A stretch of DNA of 53,524 nucleotides from Candidatus Fermentibacterota bacterium (GCA_030592645.1 JAUVIR010000014.1:1-53524); one strand, 5' to 3'. Shown: positions 16,326-25,904, counted from the first letter of the stretch. Numbers and translations are program-made. Notes: generated by a model from the letters alone, not told the origin.

Positions 16326-17606
16326 ATGAGCAGAAAACCGATGCCCGGACTATCGCAGACTGACCTTGAAAAGAAAACACTTGTCGAACTTCAAGCCCTG
16401 GCAAAGGAAAAGGGACTCGAAAGGGTATCCGGAATCAGAAAGAAAGATATCATTGTAAAACTGCTTGAGATGAAGACGGAGAGAAACGGTCTTGAATATT
16501 CAACAGGTGTGCTTGAAGTTCTATCGGAGGGATACGGATTCCTCAGGTCAAATGAAGGCAGCTATCTGCCCTCATCCTCGGATATTTATGTATCTCCATC
16601 ACAGATCAAACGTTTTAAACTGAACACGGGAGATAGTATTTCGGGCCAGGTCAGAAAACCGAAGAACGGGGAGAAATACCTTGCGCTTCTGCGGATCGAG
16701 AGTGTTAACGAAAAAAGTCTTGAAGAGCTTAAAGGCAGGCCGAGATTTGACGTCCTTACTCCTTACTACCCGGAAGAGCGATTCATTCTCGAAACGACAC
16801 CGGATAATATGTCCGGCAGGATACTGGATCTTCTTGCTCCGATAGGGAAGGGACAGAGAGCTTTGATCGTGTCTCCGCCCAGAGCAGGTAAGACCATGCT
16901 GCTTCAGAATCTTGCGAACAGTATATCCGAAAACCATCCTGACACAAAGCTCTTGATTCTCCTTATTGATGAGCGCCCTGAAGAAGTGACGGATATGAGA
17001 AGGCATGTAAAGGGAGAAGTAATCGCATCCACATTCGACGAAAACCCCAAAAGACATATTCAGATAGCCGATATGGTACTCGAAAAAGCCAAGCGGTTCG
17101 TTGAGAGCGGTTACGATGTTGTAATTCTTCTGGATTCCATCACAAGGCTTGCCAGGGCAAACAATCAGGTGATGCCTCATTCAGGCAAGATCCTTTCGGG
17201 TGGAGTGGATTCAAACGCTCTTCAGAAACCGAAAAGATTCTTTGGAGCGGCAAGAAATATTGTTGAAGGAGGAAGCCTTACCATAGTAGGAACAGCTCTG
17301 GTAGATACCGGAAGCAGAATGGATGAGGTTATATTCGAGGAGTTCAAAGGCACTGGTAATTCGGAAATAGTTCTTGACAGGCGTCTTGCGGATAGAAGAA
17401 TATGGCCTGCCATCGATATAACAAAATCAGGCACCCGGAAGGAAGAGCTTCTGGTTGATGAAGAAAGCCTGAGCAGAATATGGATCATGAGGAAGATCCT
17501 CGTTGACATGAACCCGGTTGAAGCGATGGAAGTCTTGAAGAAACAGCTCTCAAAGCATAAATCGAACAAGAGATTCCTTGACGCAATGGGTACAGTGTCA
17601 GAATGA
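16326..17606 (+). CDS. rho: Transcription termination factor Rho
   Basis: The 426-residue hexameric RNA helicase ends untranslated transcripts. The N-terminal SAP-like helix domain (about 13-50, ending in [13 protein letters not shown]) is followed by the cold-shock RNA-binding fold ([20 protein letters not shown]) and the ATPase with Walker A SPPRAGKT at 183-190, the Walker B region [14 protein letters not shown] and the Q/R-loop region [20 protein letters not shown]. All hallmark motifs are intact. GAGG lies eight bases before the ATG. It is the first gene of a run that continues through rpmE, DUF1385, prfA and prmC, an order seen in many bacteria. Confidence 0.96.
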   Translation: MSRKPMPGLSQTDLEKKTLVELQALAKEKGLERVSGIRKKDIIVKLLEMKTERNGLEYSTGVLEVLSEGYGFLRSNEGSYLPSSSDIYVSPSQIKRFKLNTGDSISGQVRKPKNGEKYLALLRIESVNEKSLEELKGRPRFDVLTPYYPEERFILETTPDNMSGRILDLLAPIGKGQRALIVSPPRAGKTMLLQNLANSISENHPDTKLLILLIDERPEEVTDMRRHVKGEVIASTFDENPKRHIQIADMVLEKAKRFVESGYDVVILLDSITRLARANNQVMPHSGKILSGGVDSNALQKPKRFFGAARNIVEGGSLTIVGTALVDTGSRMDEVIFEEFKGTGNSEIVLDRRLADRRIWPAIDITKSGTRKEELLVDEESLSRIWIMRKILVDMNPVEAMEVLKKQLSKHKSNKRFLDAMGTVSE

Positions 17607-17643
17607 TAGCACTTATTCTGCTTGCTGACATGGAGGAAGTAAA

Positions 17644-17859
17644 TTGAAAAAGGATATCCATCCCGAATACAGAGAAGTCACATTCAGCTGTACCTGCGGA
17701 AACAAGATCAAAACCCGCTCAACAGGCAGTGACAAGAAATTTGATGTCTGTTCAAACTGTCACCCCTTCTACACAGGGAAACAGAAACTGGTTGACTCCG
17801 CAGGCAGGGTAGACAAGTATCTCAGGAGATACGGAAAAAAAGAAGACAGCGCTAAGTAG
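17644..17859 (+). CDS. rpmE: Ribosomal protein bL31 (zinc form)
   Basis: The 71-residue protein has the four zinc-binding cysteines C16, C18, C36 and C39 and the family motif [20 protein letters not shown]. It is part of the large subunit at the subunit bridge. The start codon is TTG at 17644, supported by GGAGG seven to eight bases upstream; no ATG is available. It lies 37 bases after rho and is followed by a terminator, so part of the transcription may stop there. Confidence 0.95.
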   Translation: MKKDIHPEYREVTFSCTCGNKIKTRSTGSDKKFDVCSNCHPFYTGKQKLVDSAGRVDKYLRRYGKKEDSAK

Positions 17860-17880
17860 CTGTAGAATCCGAGTACGTCC

Positions 17881-17908
17881 GGGGGAGCTTCGATGCTCCC
17901 CCTTCCTT
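17881..17908 (+). terminator. Intrinsic terminator after rpmE
   Basis: GGGGGAGC, loop TTCGAT and GCTCCCCC form an 8-bp stem, followed by TTCCTTATT. The tract is T-rich but interrupted, so some read-through into the DUF1385 gene is likely. Confidence 0.7.
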
Positions 17909-17932
17909 ATTCTAAATTTTTGTAGGAGAAGA

Positions 17933-18955
17933 ATGAATAACAACATAGCGGAGAACAGCGAGACAGCTCCGGAGGAATCGAAGACCGGAGGTCAGGCGGT
18001 GCTGGAGGGAGTGATGATGCGTTCCCCGGTTTCCACTGCCGTTGCGGTTAGAACTCCCGAAGGAAAGATCATTGTCAAAAAACTGAAAATCAAAGAACTC
18101 AAGAATTGCGGCAGTATATGGGCAAAACCTGTTTTCAGAGGCGCAGCGACACTGATCGATACACTCAGGCTTGGAATGAAAGCCCTTAACTGGTCAGCAG
18201 AAGTTGCCGAGGAATCTTCCGGCTCAGAAAAAAAGAAGGGAGGCTCCGGTTTTTCAACCTTTCTTACTACAGTCTTTGCATTCACGCTCGCTATCGTACT
18301 TTTCGCCTGGCTGCCGCTGCAGAGCAGTAAATGGATACTTGATAACGGGTCTTCCGCAGCCGGCCTGCAGTTCGGGATCCACATGCTGGCAGGTCTTTTC
18401 CGATTGATCGCCTTTCTTCTCTATCTGGGCGCGATATCGTTTATGCCTGATGTCAAACGGCTGTTCATGTACCATGGTGCGGAGCATCAGACGATTCACG
18501 CCTGGGAGAAAGGGCTTGTTCCTCTTGCGGAGCAGGCAGTTGAGCAGAGCCCGCTGCACCAGAGGTGCGGAACCAGTTTTCTTCTGCTTGTCATGCTTGG
18601 CACCATACTCTTCTACGGCATCTTCGATTCTATGGTTATACTGATTACGGGATACAACCCGAGTGCTTTGATCAGAGTGCTGTACCATCTGCCCCTGATT
18701 CCCCTTGTAATGGGACTGAGCTACGAAATCCTCAAGCTGGCGGACAGGCATCTCGAAACTTCAGCTATCGCAAAGGCGGTTACGGCACCGGGACTACTGC
18801 TTCAGAAGCTCACCACAAGGAAGGCTGGATTAAGAGAGATTGAAGTGGCAGTTGCTTCTCTATACGTTTCTCTTGGAAAAAACCCCGGACCTGACGTTGA
18901 AATACTCGACCGGGGCGAGGATGGTCATATCGAGGAGGAAAATGAAAACCTTTGA
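17933..18955 (+). CDS. DUF1385 membrane protein
   Basis: The 340-residue protein begins with the DUF1385 hallmark GGQAVLEGVMMRSP and VAVRTPEGKIIVKK, has several membrane helices (about 105-125, 145-170, 215-240, 245-265), and the motif FMYHGAEHQTIHAWEKG between them. DUF1385 (YqhQ in Bacillus) is conserved next to prfA, and its function is unsettled. AGGAGAAG lies just before the ATG. It overlaps prfA by 14 bases, so the two are probably coupled. Confidence 0.88.
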   Translation: MNNNIAENSETAPEESKTGGQAVLEGVMMRSPVSTAVAVRTPEGKIIVKKLKIKELKNCGSIWAKPVFRGAATLIDTLRLGMKALNWSAEVAEESSGSEKKKGGSGFSTFLTTVFAFTLAIVLFAWLPLQSSKWILDNGSSAAGLQFGIHMLAGLFRLIAFLLYLGAISFMPDVKRLFMYHGAEHQTIHAWEKGLVPLAEQAVEQSPLHQRCGTSFLLLVMLGTILFYGIFDSMVILITGYNPSALIRVLYHLPLIPLVMGLSYEILKLADRHLETSAIAKAVTAPGLLLQKLTTRKAGLREIEVAVASLYVSLGKNPGPDVEILDRGEDGHIEEENENL

Positions 18956-20018
18956 TATGGGATCCATGGAGAAGAGACTCTCTGAAATCGACGAAAGCCT
19001 CTGTTCCCCGAAAACTCTCAAGATCCCCTCACTTATACGTTCACTAACCTTCGAACGTGCCGGCCTGTCAAGAATTCTCAGCGCCATCGGAGATATTAAA
19101 GAAGTCACTTCATCTCTTGAAGAGACAAGGGAACTTCTGGAAGATGATGACCGGGAACTGGCAGCCCTGGCAGCCCTTGAGATCCCTGAAATGGAAATGA
19201 GGCTTGAGAAGCTTGAGCATCAGCTGAAAATGCTTCTCATACCTCCGGATCCCAATGACAGCAGGGATGTTATCATCGAGATTCGCTCGGGAACAGGGGG
19301 AGAAGAGGCAGCCCTGTTCGCCGCAAACGTTTACAGAATGTATTCAGCTTTCGCCCAGAAGAACGGATGGTCGCAGGAGATATTCAGCAGCAGCGGATCC
19401 GAAAGAGGAGGGTTCAAAGAAGTTACATTCGCCCTCAGAGGCAAAGGTGTATACAGCAGAATGAAGTTCGAAGCGGGCGTACACAGGGTACAGAGGGTCC
19501 CCGAAACGGAGACATCAGGAAGGATACACACTTCCGCCTGTACTGTAGCGGTACTCCCGGAGGTGGAGGAAGTTGAGATCACCATTAATCAGGATGATCT
19601 CAGAATTGATGTCTACCGCTCTTCAGGCCCCGGAGGACAGAGCGTCAACACAACGGACTCGGCAGTGCGGATTACCCACATACCAACAGGGCTGGTCGTT
19701 TCCTGCCAGGATGAGAAGAGCCAGCTTAAGAACAAAGTGAAGGCTATGAAAGTCCTCAGATCAAGGCTCTTCGCGAAAAAGCAGGAAGAGGAGAATGCCC
19801 GGCGGGCAGAGACCAGGAAGAGCATGGTGGGCTCCGGTGACAGAAGCGCTAAGATAAGAACTTACAATTTTCCCCAGGGAAGAGTTACCGATCATAGAAT
19901 TCATCTCTCCTTACATTCGCTGAAGGACATTCTGGGCGGGGACCTTGACCAGATCATCGGGCCTCTTATCGAAGCGGAACAGGAAAAACTCCTCTCGGAG
20001 GTTTCGTCAGGACTGTGA
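18942..20018 (+). CDS. prfA: Peptide chain release factor 1
   Basis: The 358-residue factor frees the nascent chain at UAA and UAG. The catalytic GGQ is at 231-233 (SSGPGGQSVNTTDSAVRITH), and the stop-codon recognition PxT motif is PET at 187-189, characteristic of RF1 rather than RF2. ATG 18942 is preferred because of GAGGAGG eight bases upstream and because the family starts near here; the frame is open further upstream inside the DUF1385 gene. It overlaps prmC, which modifies the Gln of this same GGQ, by four bases (GTGA). Confidence 0.95.
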   Translation: MKTFDMGSMEKRLSEIDESLCSPKTLKIPSLIRSLTFERAGLSRILSAIGDIKEVTSSLEETRELLEDDDRELAALAALEIPEMEMRLEKLEHQLKMLLIPPDPNDSRDVIIEIRSGTGGEEAALFAANVYRMYSAFAQKNGWSQEIFSSSGSERGGFKEVTFALRGKGVYSRMKFEAGVHRVQRVPETETSGRIHTSACTVAVLPEVEEVEITINQDDLRIDVYRSSGPGGQSVNTTDSAVRITHIPTGLVVSCQDEKSQLKNKVKAMKVLRSRLFAKKQEEENARRAETRKSMVGSGDRSAKIRTYNFPQGRVTDHRIHLSLHSLKDILGGDLDQIIGPLIEAEQEKLLSEVSSGL

Positions 20019-20854
20019 CAGTTCTTCAAGCCTGCAGGTGGGCTGAGGCTGAACTGGGAGAGCTTGAATCGCCCGGGCTGGAAGCGGAACTGATTCTGTG
20101 CGACTTGATGAACTGGAAACGGCATGAACTGTATCTGAATCACGAATCCGACTTGCGCGAATCCTGCCTGACTATGTACAGAAAAAGAGTCCGCCGCCGG
20201 AAGAACAGGGAGCCTCTTCAGCATATTACGGGAAAGGTTGATTTCCTGGGGCGTTCGTTCATAGCAGGCCCTGGAGCCCTTATAGCGCGGCCTGAAACGG
20301 AGTTGCTGGCCGAGCTGTTTATGAAAGAACTTTCGGAGCCCCGGTACATTCTCGATGCAGGCATCGGATCCGGGATAATAGGTGTTTCGCTGGCGCTTGC
20401 GTATCCGGCCGCGCTGGTAATAGGAACGGATATCAGCCGGGAAGCACTGATGCTTTCGCGCAGAAATAAAGAACTTTTCAATGCATGCAACCTGATACTG
20501 ATCAGAACCGACCTGATCGAAGCGTTAAGACAGGATATCAGAATATTTGACGGCATTGTTGCCAACCTTCCATACATTCCCTCGGGCCTGATACATGATC
20601 TTGAGCCTGAAGTAAGGGATGGGGATCCCCTCATCGCGCTTGACGGCGGACACGATGGACTTGACCTGATCCGCTCATTGCTGGTTTCCGCTCCGGGCGC
20701 TCTGCGAGGGGGGGGAATCCTTGCTCTGGAACTTGACATGGAGCAGGTGGGAACAGTTTCCCAAATGCTTGAGAAAGACCCGTTATGGGAAGATGTAAGA
20801 ACATTCAGCGACCTGGCCGGCCACCCCAGAGTTGTCACAGCCCGTTCAACCTGA
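20015..20854 (+). CDS. prmC: Release factor glutamine methyltransferase
   Basis: The 279-residue enzyme methylates the GGQ glutamine of release factors using S-adenosylmethionine. It has the N-terminal helical domain ending in RRRKNREPLQHITGKVDFLG and the SAM-binding motif ILDAGIGSGIIGVSLAL. The substrate-binding tetrapeptide, normally NPPY, reads NLPY (VANLPYIPSG), a mild departure that keeps the Asn and Tyr. The start GTG overlaps the prfA stop. Its neighbour prfA is its substrate. Confidence 0.93.
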   Translation: MTVLQACRWAEAELGELESPGLEAELILCDLMNWKRHELYLNHESDLRESCLTMYRKRVRRRKNREPLQHITGKVDFLGRSFIAGPGALIARPETELLAELFMKELSEPRYILDAGIGSGIIGVSLALAYPAALVIGTDISREALMLSRRNKELFNACNLILIRTDLIEALRQDIRIFDGIVANLPYIPSGLIHDLEPEVRDGDPLIALDGGHDGLDLIRSLLVSAPGALRGGGILALELDMEQVGTVSQMLEKDPLWEDVRTFSDLAGHPRVVTARST

Positions 20855-20879
20855 CGAGGCCGGACGTCACTTGCGGCAC

Positions 20880-20925
20880 TTACAAAATTTGTAAAATTAC
20901 ATCCCTGCTTACATATTTGTATACT
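20880..20925 (+). promoter_or_regulatory. Promoter and palindrome before ispG
   Basis: TTACAAA, centre A and TTTGTAA form a perfect 15-base interrupted palindrome at 20880-20894. Directly downstream TTACAT (20897-20902) and TATACT (20920-20925) lie 17 bases apart. The palindrome position fits an activator or repressor site. The -35 is weak. The ispG ATG is 31 bases past the -10. Confidence 0.45.
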
Positions 20926-20956
20926 TTGGTTATTGTGATGTTGTGTCTGGAGGGAA

Positions 20957-22048
20957 ATGAGCATTAGTATCAGCAGGGTCCAAACAAGAGAAGTTATCGT
21001 TGGCGGCCTGTCTATAGGTGGCGGGGCACCCATATCCGTCCAATCCATGACGAATGCTCCAACTACTGACATTGAAGCTGTCTGCAGCCAGATAAACCTG
21101 CTGGCGAGCCGGGGGGCTGAAATCGTTCGTGTGGCGGTGCCGGACAGAGAATCCGCCGCAGCTCTGCGGAGTATTATTGAACGATCTCCAGTTCCCGTTG
21201 TATCTGATATCCACTTCGACCCGGAGCTTGCCATACTGGCGCTTGAAGCAGGAACAGACAAACTCAGGCTCAATCCCGGGAACATAAGACGAAGGTCTGA
21301 TATCTGGAAAATCTCCGAAAAGGCATCGGAGCGACAGGTTCCCATCCGTATAGGAGTTAATTCCGGCAGCATACCTGGTGATCTTCGGGACAAATATGGC
21401 GGGGTGAACAGGGATTCAATGTGGGCCGCCGCACGGAGACATCTGGTTCTCTTTGAGGAAACCGGTTTCCAGAACATTGTTCTATCGCTTAAGTCAAGCG
21501 ACCCCATGCTTACAGTGGAGGTCAACAGACTGGCATCAGCTGAATGTGATTACCCGCTTCATCTAGGTGTTACCGAAGCAGGTCCACAGCTTACAGGAAG
21601 CGTGAGAAGTGCTGTGGCGCTTTCTGTGCTGCTCGCCGAAGGGATCGGTGACACGCTGCGGGTTTCGCTCTCTGGTTCGCCACAGAAGGAACCTGTGGTT
21701 GGATGGGAGATTCTCTCCTCACTCGATATCAGGCGGAGATTTCCAAGAGTTATAAGCTGCCCGACCTGTGCAAGGACCAGAATCGATGTTGCTGAACTTG
21801 CCGAGTCTGTTCAGGAAAGTATTCAAGGTGTAAAGGGAAATATCACCATTGCTGTGATGGGATGCGAAGTTAACGGTCCGGGCGAGGCAAGAGATGCGGA
21901 TATAGCTCTCATAGGAACCCCCTCCGGAATACAGCTGTTTATTGACGGAAAGAATACCGGCGAGGTACCCGATTCTGATATTCAGGGATACCTTGAAGGT
22001 ATTGTAGATTCATACATTCGAAAATCAGAAAGAACTGCGGGAGGATAA
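20957..22048 (+). CDS. ispG: 4-hydroxy-3-methylbut-2-en-1-yl diphosphate synthase
   Basis: IspG (GcpE) turns MEcPP into HMBPP in the MEP isoprenoid pathway, using a 4Fe-4S cluster. The N-terminal TIM barrel carries GAPISVQSMTNAPTTDIEAV, VPVVSDIHFDPELAI and KLRLNPGNIR. The C-terminal cluster domain has CPTCARTRIDV and MGCEVNGPGEARDADIAL, with the three cluster cysteines and the Glu ligand. The length, 363, is normal for the bacterial short form. GGAGGG lies just before the ATG. It is followed by glnA after a single base, suggesting one operon. The cluster is oxygen-sensitive. Confidence 0.95.
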   Translation: MSISISRVQTREVIVGGLSIGGGAPISVQSMTNAPTTDIEAVCSQINLLASRGAEIVRVAVPDRESAAALRSIIERSPVPVVSDIHFDPELAILALEAGTDKLRLNPGNIRRRSDIWKISEKASERQVPIRIGVNSGSIPGDLRDKYGGVNRDSMWAAARRHLVLFEETGFQNIVLSLKSSDPMLTVEVNRLASAECDYPLHLGVTEAGPQLTGSVRSAVALSVLLAEGIGDTLRVSLSGSPQKEPVVGWEILSSLDIRRRFPRVISCPTCARTRIDVAELAESVQESIQGVKGNITIAVMGCEVNGPGEARDADIALIGTPSGIQLFIDGKNTGEVPDSDIQGYLEGIVDSYIRKSERTAGG

Positions 22049-22049
22049 A

Positions 22050-23477
22050 GTGGTATCTAACAAAACCGTAAAAATTCAACTGGAAAGAATCATGAACGAG
22101 AACTTCGATGAACTTGATATCAGGTTTACCGATCTCAAGGGACACTGGCGTCACGTAACAGTACCGGCATCTATGGTAGATGAAGAGTTTTTTCTGCGCG
22201 GAGTAGGGTTTGACGGATCCACTCTGGCGGGCATGACTCAGACGGAAGCGGGAGACCTTGTTCTGAGACCTGACCCCAGAAGGGTTTTTGAAGACAACTT
22301 CACCGAGAGAAAAACACTTGTGATCTTTGCCGATATAGTTGATCCGGTAAGCGGAGAAGCCTTCTCCAGGGACCCGAGGAGTATAGCTAGAAAGGCAGCC
22401 GGTTTCCTCAAGGAATCCGGAATTGCCACGGACAGCTACTGGGCTCCCGAATTCGAATTTTACATCTTCGATGAAGTCTGTTTCTGGGCTGAAAGGGGCA
22501 GTCAGGGGTACCGTGTCGGCAGTATAGAGAATCCCGAAAATTCGAAGATCGCCGATGCCAAAGGTTTTGTTCATGCCTGCGAATCCGGGTACCACATGAT
22601 GTATCCTGTGGACAGCCTTCATGATATCAGGTCTGAAATCACGATGCAGATGCAGCAGGCGGGAATACAGATAAAATACCATCACCATGAGGTGGGCAGG
22701 ATGGGTCAGAGCGAGGTGGAAGTGACCTTTTCTCCGTTCCTCAGCGCTGCGGATAATGTCATGCTGACCAAGCATATTGTCCGGAACGTCGCGCTGAAAT
22801 ACGGTCTTTCCGCGACATTCATGCCAAAGCCGGCCGAAGGTGAGCCGGGCTCCGGGATGCATTTCCATATGTTCATGACAGATAAAGAGAAAAGGATATT
22901 CTTTGACAAAGACGGCTACTGTAAACTCAGCAAGCCTGCCCTGAGCGCGATTGCCGGAATTCTATTTCATGCTCCCGCTGTCTGCGCTTTCAGCAATGCT
23001 TCGGTTAACAGTTATCATCGACTTGTTCCGGGCCAGGAAGCGCCTGTATTCAGATTCTTTTCCGGTCCCAACAGAAGTGCTGCCATCAGAGTTCCATCCT
23101 ATGCCAGAACGGCGGAATCAATGCGGTTCGAGTACAGGGTTCCCGACGGGATAAGCAATCCCTACCTTTCGATGAGCGCGATACTCATGGCTGCTATTGA
23201 TGGTATGAGAAGCGAAATGGACCCTGAGAAACTCGGTTACGGTCCGATCGATGAGAATGTATTCGCGGATGGTTACAATACGGATGACCTTCACGTGCTT
23301 CCCCGGAATCTCGGAGAAGCCCTTGATGCGCTTGAAGCCGACAGGGATTTTCTTGAAGCGGGGGGTGTTTTCTCGAAGACAATGATCGACGATTACATCA
23401 AAATGAAGAGAGAAGAAGTTGCATGTTTCCAGGGAAGCCCTCATCCGAAGGAGCATTCCCTCTATTTCAGCCTGTAA
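22050..23477 (+). CDS. glnA: Glutamine synthetase type I
   Basis: The 475-residue enzyme joins ammonia and glutamate using ATP. Visible motifs are FDGSTLAGM near residue 55, the metal and glutamate site SEVEVTFSPFLSAADN, the ATP/glutamate motif GSGMHFHMFM and the GPNRSAAIRVPSYA arginine loop. In the region where the GSI-beta adenylylation Tyr normally lies, the sequence reads NTDDLHVLPRNLGE, without the tyrosine, so covalent control by adenylylation is unlikely. The start is GTG 22050 with GGGAGG before it, overlapping the ispG stop region. It is probably expressed with ispG and the following lipoprotein. Confidence 0.93.
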   Translation: MVSNKTVKIQLERIMNENFDELDIRFTDLKGHWRHVTVPASMVDEEFFLRGVGFDGSTLAGMTQTEAGDLVLRPDPRRVFEDNFTERKTLVIFADIVDPVSGEAFSRDPRSIARKAAGFLKESGIATDSYWAPEFEFYIFDEVCFWAERGSQGYRVGSIENPENSKIADAKGFVHACESGYHMMYPVDSLHDIRSEITMQMQQAGIQIKYHHHEVGRMGQSEVEVTFSPFLSAADNVMLTKHIVRNVALKYGLSATFMPKPAEGEPGSGMHFHMFMTDKEKRIFFDKDGYCKLSKPALSAIAGILFHAPAVCAFSNASVNSYHRLVPGQEAPVFRFFSGPNRSAAIRVPSYARTAESMRFEYRVPDGISNPYLSMSAILMAAIDGMRSEMDPEKLGYGPIDENVFADGYNTDDLHVLPRNLGEALDALEADRDFLEAGGVFSKTMIDDYIKMKREEVACFQGSPHPKEHSLYFSL

Positions 23478-23492
23478 AAAAAGGGGAAAGAG

Positions 23493-24722
23493 ATGAAAAA
23501 GATACTGGTACTGATGTTCAGTCTGCTTATTTTCGCTCTCGCATGCGGAGAGCAGCCTGCAGAGGACATAACTGCAGATGAAGGAAACGATGAAGCTGTA
23601 TCTACGGAGGAGTACGTGCTTCCCGAAGCTGATGAATACCTTACACTGTCCGATTCAATTGGGATCGAACTGGGAGACAGCAACTACGTCTTCGGCCAGA
23701 TTGCCGGAGCCGATATCTCTACCAAGGGAGAAATCGCGATTCTGGACTCACAGAAAAGCTGCGTAAGCTTCTTCTCTCCCTCCGGAGAATTCCTGCAGCG
23801 CATAGGCCGCCAGGGCAGCGGCCCCGGCGAATTTCAGCTTGCTGTAGGAATGACATTCTTCCAGGATGAAGAGATCACGGTTGTGTCTGAGTTTACAATT
23901 GCCGATTCCCTTGAACCTGGTGTTGTTGTGTCGGACGCAATGGGGGGGAAACTGATTTATTTCAACTCCGAAATGGAATACATGATGGATGTTCAGGGCT
24001 TTTACCCGTCGCCGCCGGCTGTAGTAGTAGGTGTGAACGGTGGTGCCATTGTCGGGATGAAACCTGTATTCCTGCAGAGCGAAGAAGGCATGTTCATGGG
24101 CTTCACCGTTTCAAGATGGGAAATGGGTGAGACCGAGGCCGCAGTAGATTATTTCGAAAGCATGTCACCATTCGATCCTTCCGACCTGAGCTCGATGCAG
24201 GATGATGTTCCTATTTTCGGCGCTACTCCCGAGGGAATCGTATTTACATCACGACTGTCCACAGAGGTATACGAATTCACCGTTTGGAGCCCCGAAGGGG
24301 AAGAATTGTTCACAGTAACGGATGAGAATTTCGAAAGGGTGCGAAAAACTCAGGAAGAGATCGATCTTGAAGCTGAAACGGTGAACAGCAGGATGATACA
24401 GCAGGGAATGCCCGAATCGATGGCCAACTGGCAGCCCGACCCGTACAGGTCGGCAATAGGAGGGCTATGGGTTGACGGTCTTGATAGAATCTGGGTAACA
24501 AAAGGCACATCCGTGACACCTTCCTTTAATATTTATGACATGGAAGGCAACCTTCTATTTACAGCCGCGCTTGATGCCGGCTCCAGAGCCAGGACATGGC
24601 AGGTTCTAATCCAGGAGAACCAGTTCCTTGCCTTTGATGCCGACCCGGAACTTTACCCGCAGGTTTTCATAGGAGACCTTCCAGGATTCGAAATTCCCGC
24701 CACCGAAGAGGAAGGTCAGTAG
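23493..24722 (+). CDS. Lipoprotein with six-bladed beta-propeller
   Basis: The 409-residue protein has a signal ending in FALAC, hence a lipidated Cys18, then an acidic linker and a propeller of NHL-like blades (YVFGQIAGADISTKGEIAIL, FFSPSGEFLQRIGRQGSGPG, later GLWVDGLDRIWVTKG). The phrase GRQGSGPGEF is typical of the 6-bladed propeller family common in FCB bacteria. It probably sits on the periplasmic face of the outer membrane; its ligand is unknown. It is 15 bases after glnA, preceded by AAAAGGGG, and ends at a strong bidirectional terminator. Confidence 0.75.
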   Translation: MKKILVLMFSLLIFALACGEQPAEDITADEGNDEAVSTEEYVLPEADEYLTLSDSIGIELGDSNYVFGQIAGADISTKGEIAILDSQKSCVSFFSPSGEFLQRIGRQGSGPGEFQLAVGMTFFQDEEITVVSEFTIADSLEPGVVVSDAMGGKLIYFNSEMEYMMDVQGFYPSPPAVVVGVNGGAIVGMKPVFLQSEEGMFMGFTVSRWEMGETEAAVDYFESMSPFDPSDLSSMQDDVPIFGATPEGIVFTSRLSTEVYEFTVWSPEGEELFTVTDENFERVRKTQEEIDLEAETVNSRMIQQGMPESMANWQPDPYRSAIGGLWVDGLDRIWVTKGTSVTPSFNIYDMEGNLLFTAALDAGSRARTWQVLIQENQFLAFDADPELYPQVFIGDLPGFEIPATEEEGQ

Positions 24723-24741
24723 TAGTTCTCTGAACTGTTGA

Positions 24742-24770
24742 GAAGGGGGAAGGCAATGTCTTCCCCCTTC
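24742..24770. terminator. Bidirectional terminator
   Basis: GAAGGGGGAAG (24742-24752) pairs perfectly with 24760-24770 across a 7-nt loop. It separates the convergent lipoprotein and peroxiredoxin genes. Confidence 0.75.
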
Positions 24771-24776
24771 TTCAGA

Positions 24777-25427
24777 TTATTTCTCTAATGGTTTGTGACA
24801 GAACCACCAGTCAAAGCATTCATATTCATTCAAGCGTTTCCCGGCATCTTCTTCGTTTGTTGCCGGCGGCACAATGATTCTGTCACCTATGAGTTCATTG
24901 TTCGGCCATCCAGCCGCCACAGCGCCCTGCTTGTCGGATATCTGCAGAGCTTTTACAGCCCGTACGATTTCATCCATGTTTCTACCCACCTCCTGCGGGT
25001 AGTACATTATCAGACGAACCTTGCTTTCCGGGTCGACAATGAATACAGCCCGAACGGTATTTGTTCCTTTACCGGGGTGCAGCATTCCAAGTTTCATAGC
25101 CACGGAATCGTTTGCGGCTACAATGGGGAATTGAATTTCTACATCCAGTTCAGATTTTATCCATTGTACCCATTTGATATGAGAGAATACCTGATCGATA
25201 GACATGCCGATCAGTTTGCAGCCAAGCTTTTCAAACTCTTCGTATCTTTTCTGAAAAGCGACGAATTCGGTTGTACAAACAGGGGTGAAATCCGCAGGGT
25301 GACTGAATAATACAAACCAGCTCCCCCTCAGATCACCAGGAATACTCATCGGCCCATGGGTCGTCTGCACATTCAGCTCCGGAAACTCATCTCCGAGCAG
25401 CGGCATATTCATTTCTGTCTTTTCCAT
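24777..25427 (-). CDS. Prx6-type peroxiredoxin
   Basis: The 216-residue thiol peroxidase reduces H2O2 and organic peroxides. The peroxidatic Cys51 is in [12 protein letters not shown]. Two further cysteines, C204 and C210, lie in the C-terminal [10 protein letters not shown], as in archaeal-type Prx6 enzymes where they help resolve the disulfide. The length and the conserved [20 protein letters not shown] and [15 protein letters not shown] segments match the family. AAGGAG lies eight bases before the ATG. It is monocistronic and convergent with the propeller lipoprotein. Confidence 0.92.
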   Translation of the reverse strand: MEKTEMNMPLLGDEFPELNVQTTHGPMSIPGDLRGSWFVLFSHPADFTPVCTTEFVAFQKRYEEFEKLGCKLIGMSIDQVFSHIKWVQWIKSELDVEIQFPIVAANDSVAMKLGMLHPGKGTNTVRAVFIVDPESKVRLIMYYPQEVGRNMDEIVRAVKALQISDKQGAVAAGWPNNELIGDRIIVPPATNEEDAGKRLNEYECFDWWFCHKPLEK

Positions 25428-25590
25428 TTTCTACTCCTTGTGTTTATATCGGCTGTCAATTTCCGAATATAGACTACTACTATCCATGAAGGTGTGTCAA
25501 GTTAATCAGGTTTACAAGTTTTGCTTTCATTTATTGACGGTACAGCGCTGCCTTCAGTATTGTCGCTTCAGACAGAATGGAGATTCAGAT

Positions 25591-25866
25591 ATGAACCACA
25601 GAAAAGAAATCTATGGCCCGGAGAGGATCCCTCCGGAAGCCCGGACTGAGGTTGAAAGACTTCTGCGTGAAGGGAAAAAGATAGAGGCTATCAAGGTTTA
25701 TCGTAACCATACGGAAACAACTCTGAAGCAGGCGAAGGAGGCTGTGGAGTCGGTTGCATCGGGCATGGGCATCAAGCTCACCACAGGCTGCCTGACACTC
25801 CTCCTGCTTTTCATTGTGTGGATTGGTTTCGTCGCCGCAATGCCCCTCTGGCGAAGGTTGCTGTAA
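25591..25866 (+). CDS. Small membrane protein with an L7/L12-CTD-like motif
   Basis: The 91-residue protein has a soluble N-terminal part with LLREGKKIEAIKVYRNHTET and TLKQAKEAVESV, which closely follows the helix-turn-helix pattern of the ribosomal L7/L12 C-terminal domain (AIKxYRExTGxxLKEAKxxVE). A single hydrophobic helix (GCLTLLLLFIVWIGFVAAM) anchors it, with the soluble part probably inside. Such fusions are known as uncharacterised proteins. ATG 25591 follows GGAGA at nine bases. It probably has its own promoter. The function is unknown; binding to a protein partner is a guess. Confidence 0.6.
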   Translation: MNHRKEIYGPERIPPEARTEVERLLREGKKIEAIKVYRNHTETTLKQAKEAVESVASGMGIKLTTGCLTLLLLFIVWIGFVAAMPLWRRLL

Positions 25867-25904
25867 GGGAAATCTTCGTCGAGCAATTCAACACTTGCCT
25901 TAAC

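Noticed and set aside
20218..21525. Long antisense frame of 435 codons over prmC and ispG
   Set aside because: Serine- and arginine-rich shadow of two certain genes on the other strand.
21939..22868. Antisense frame of 309 codons over glnA
   Set aside because: Shadow of the certain glutamine synthetase gene; no start signals.
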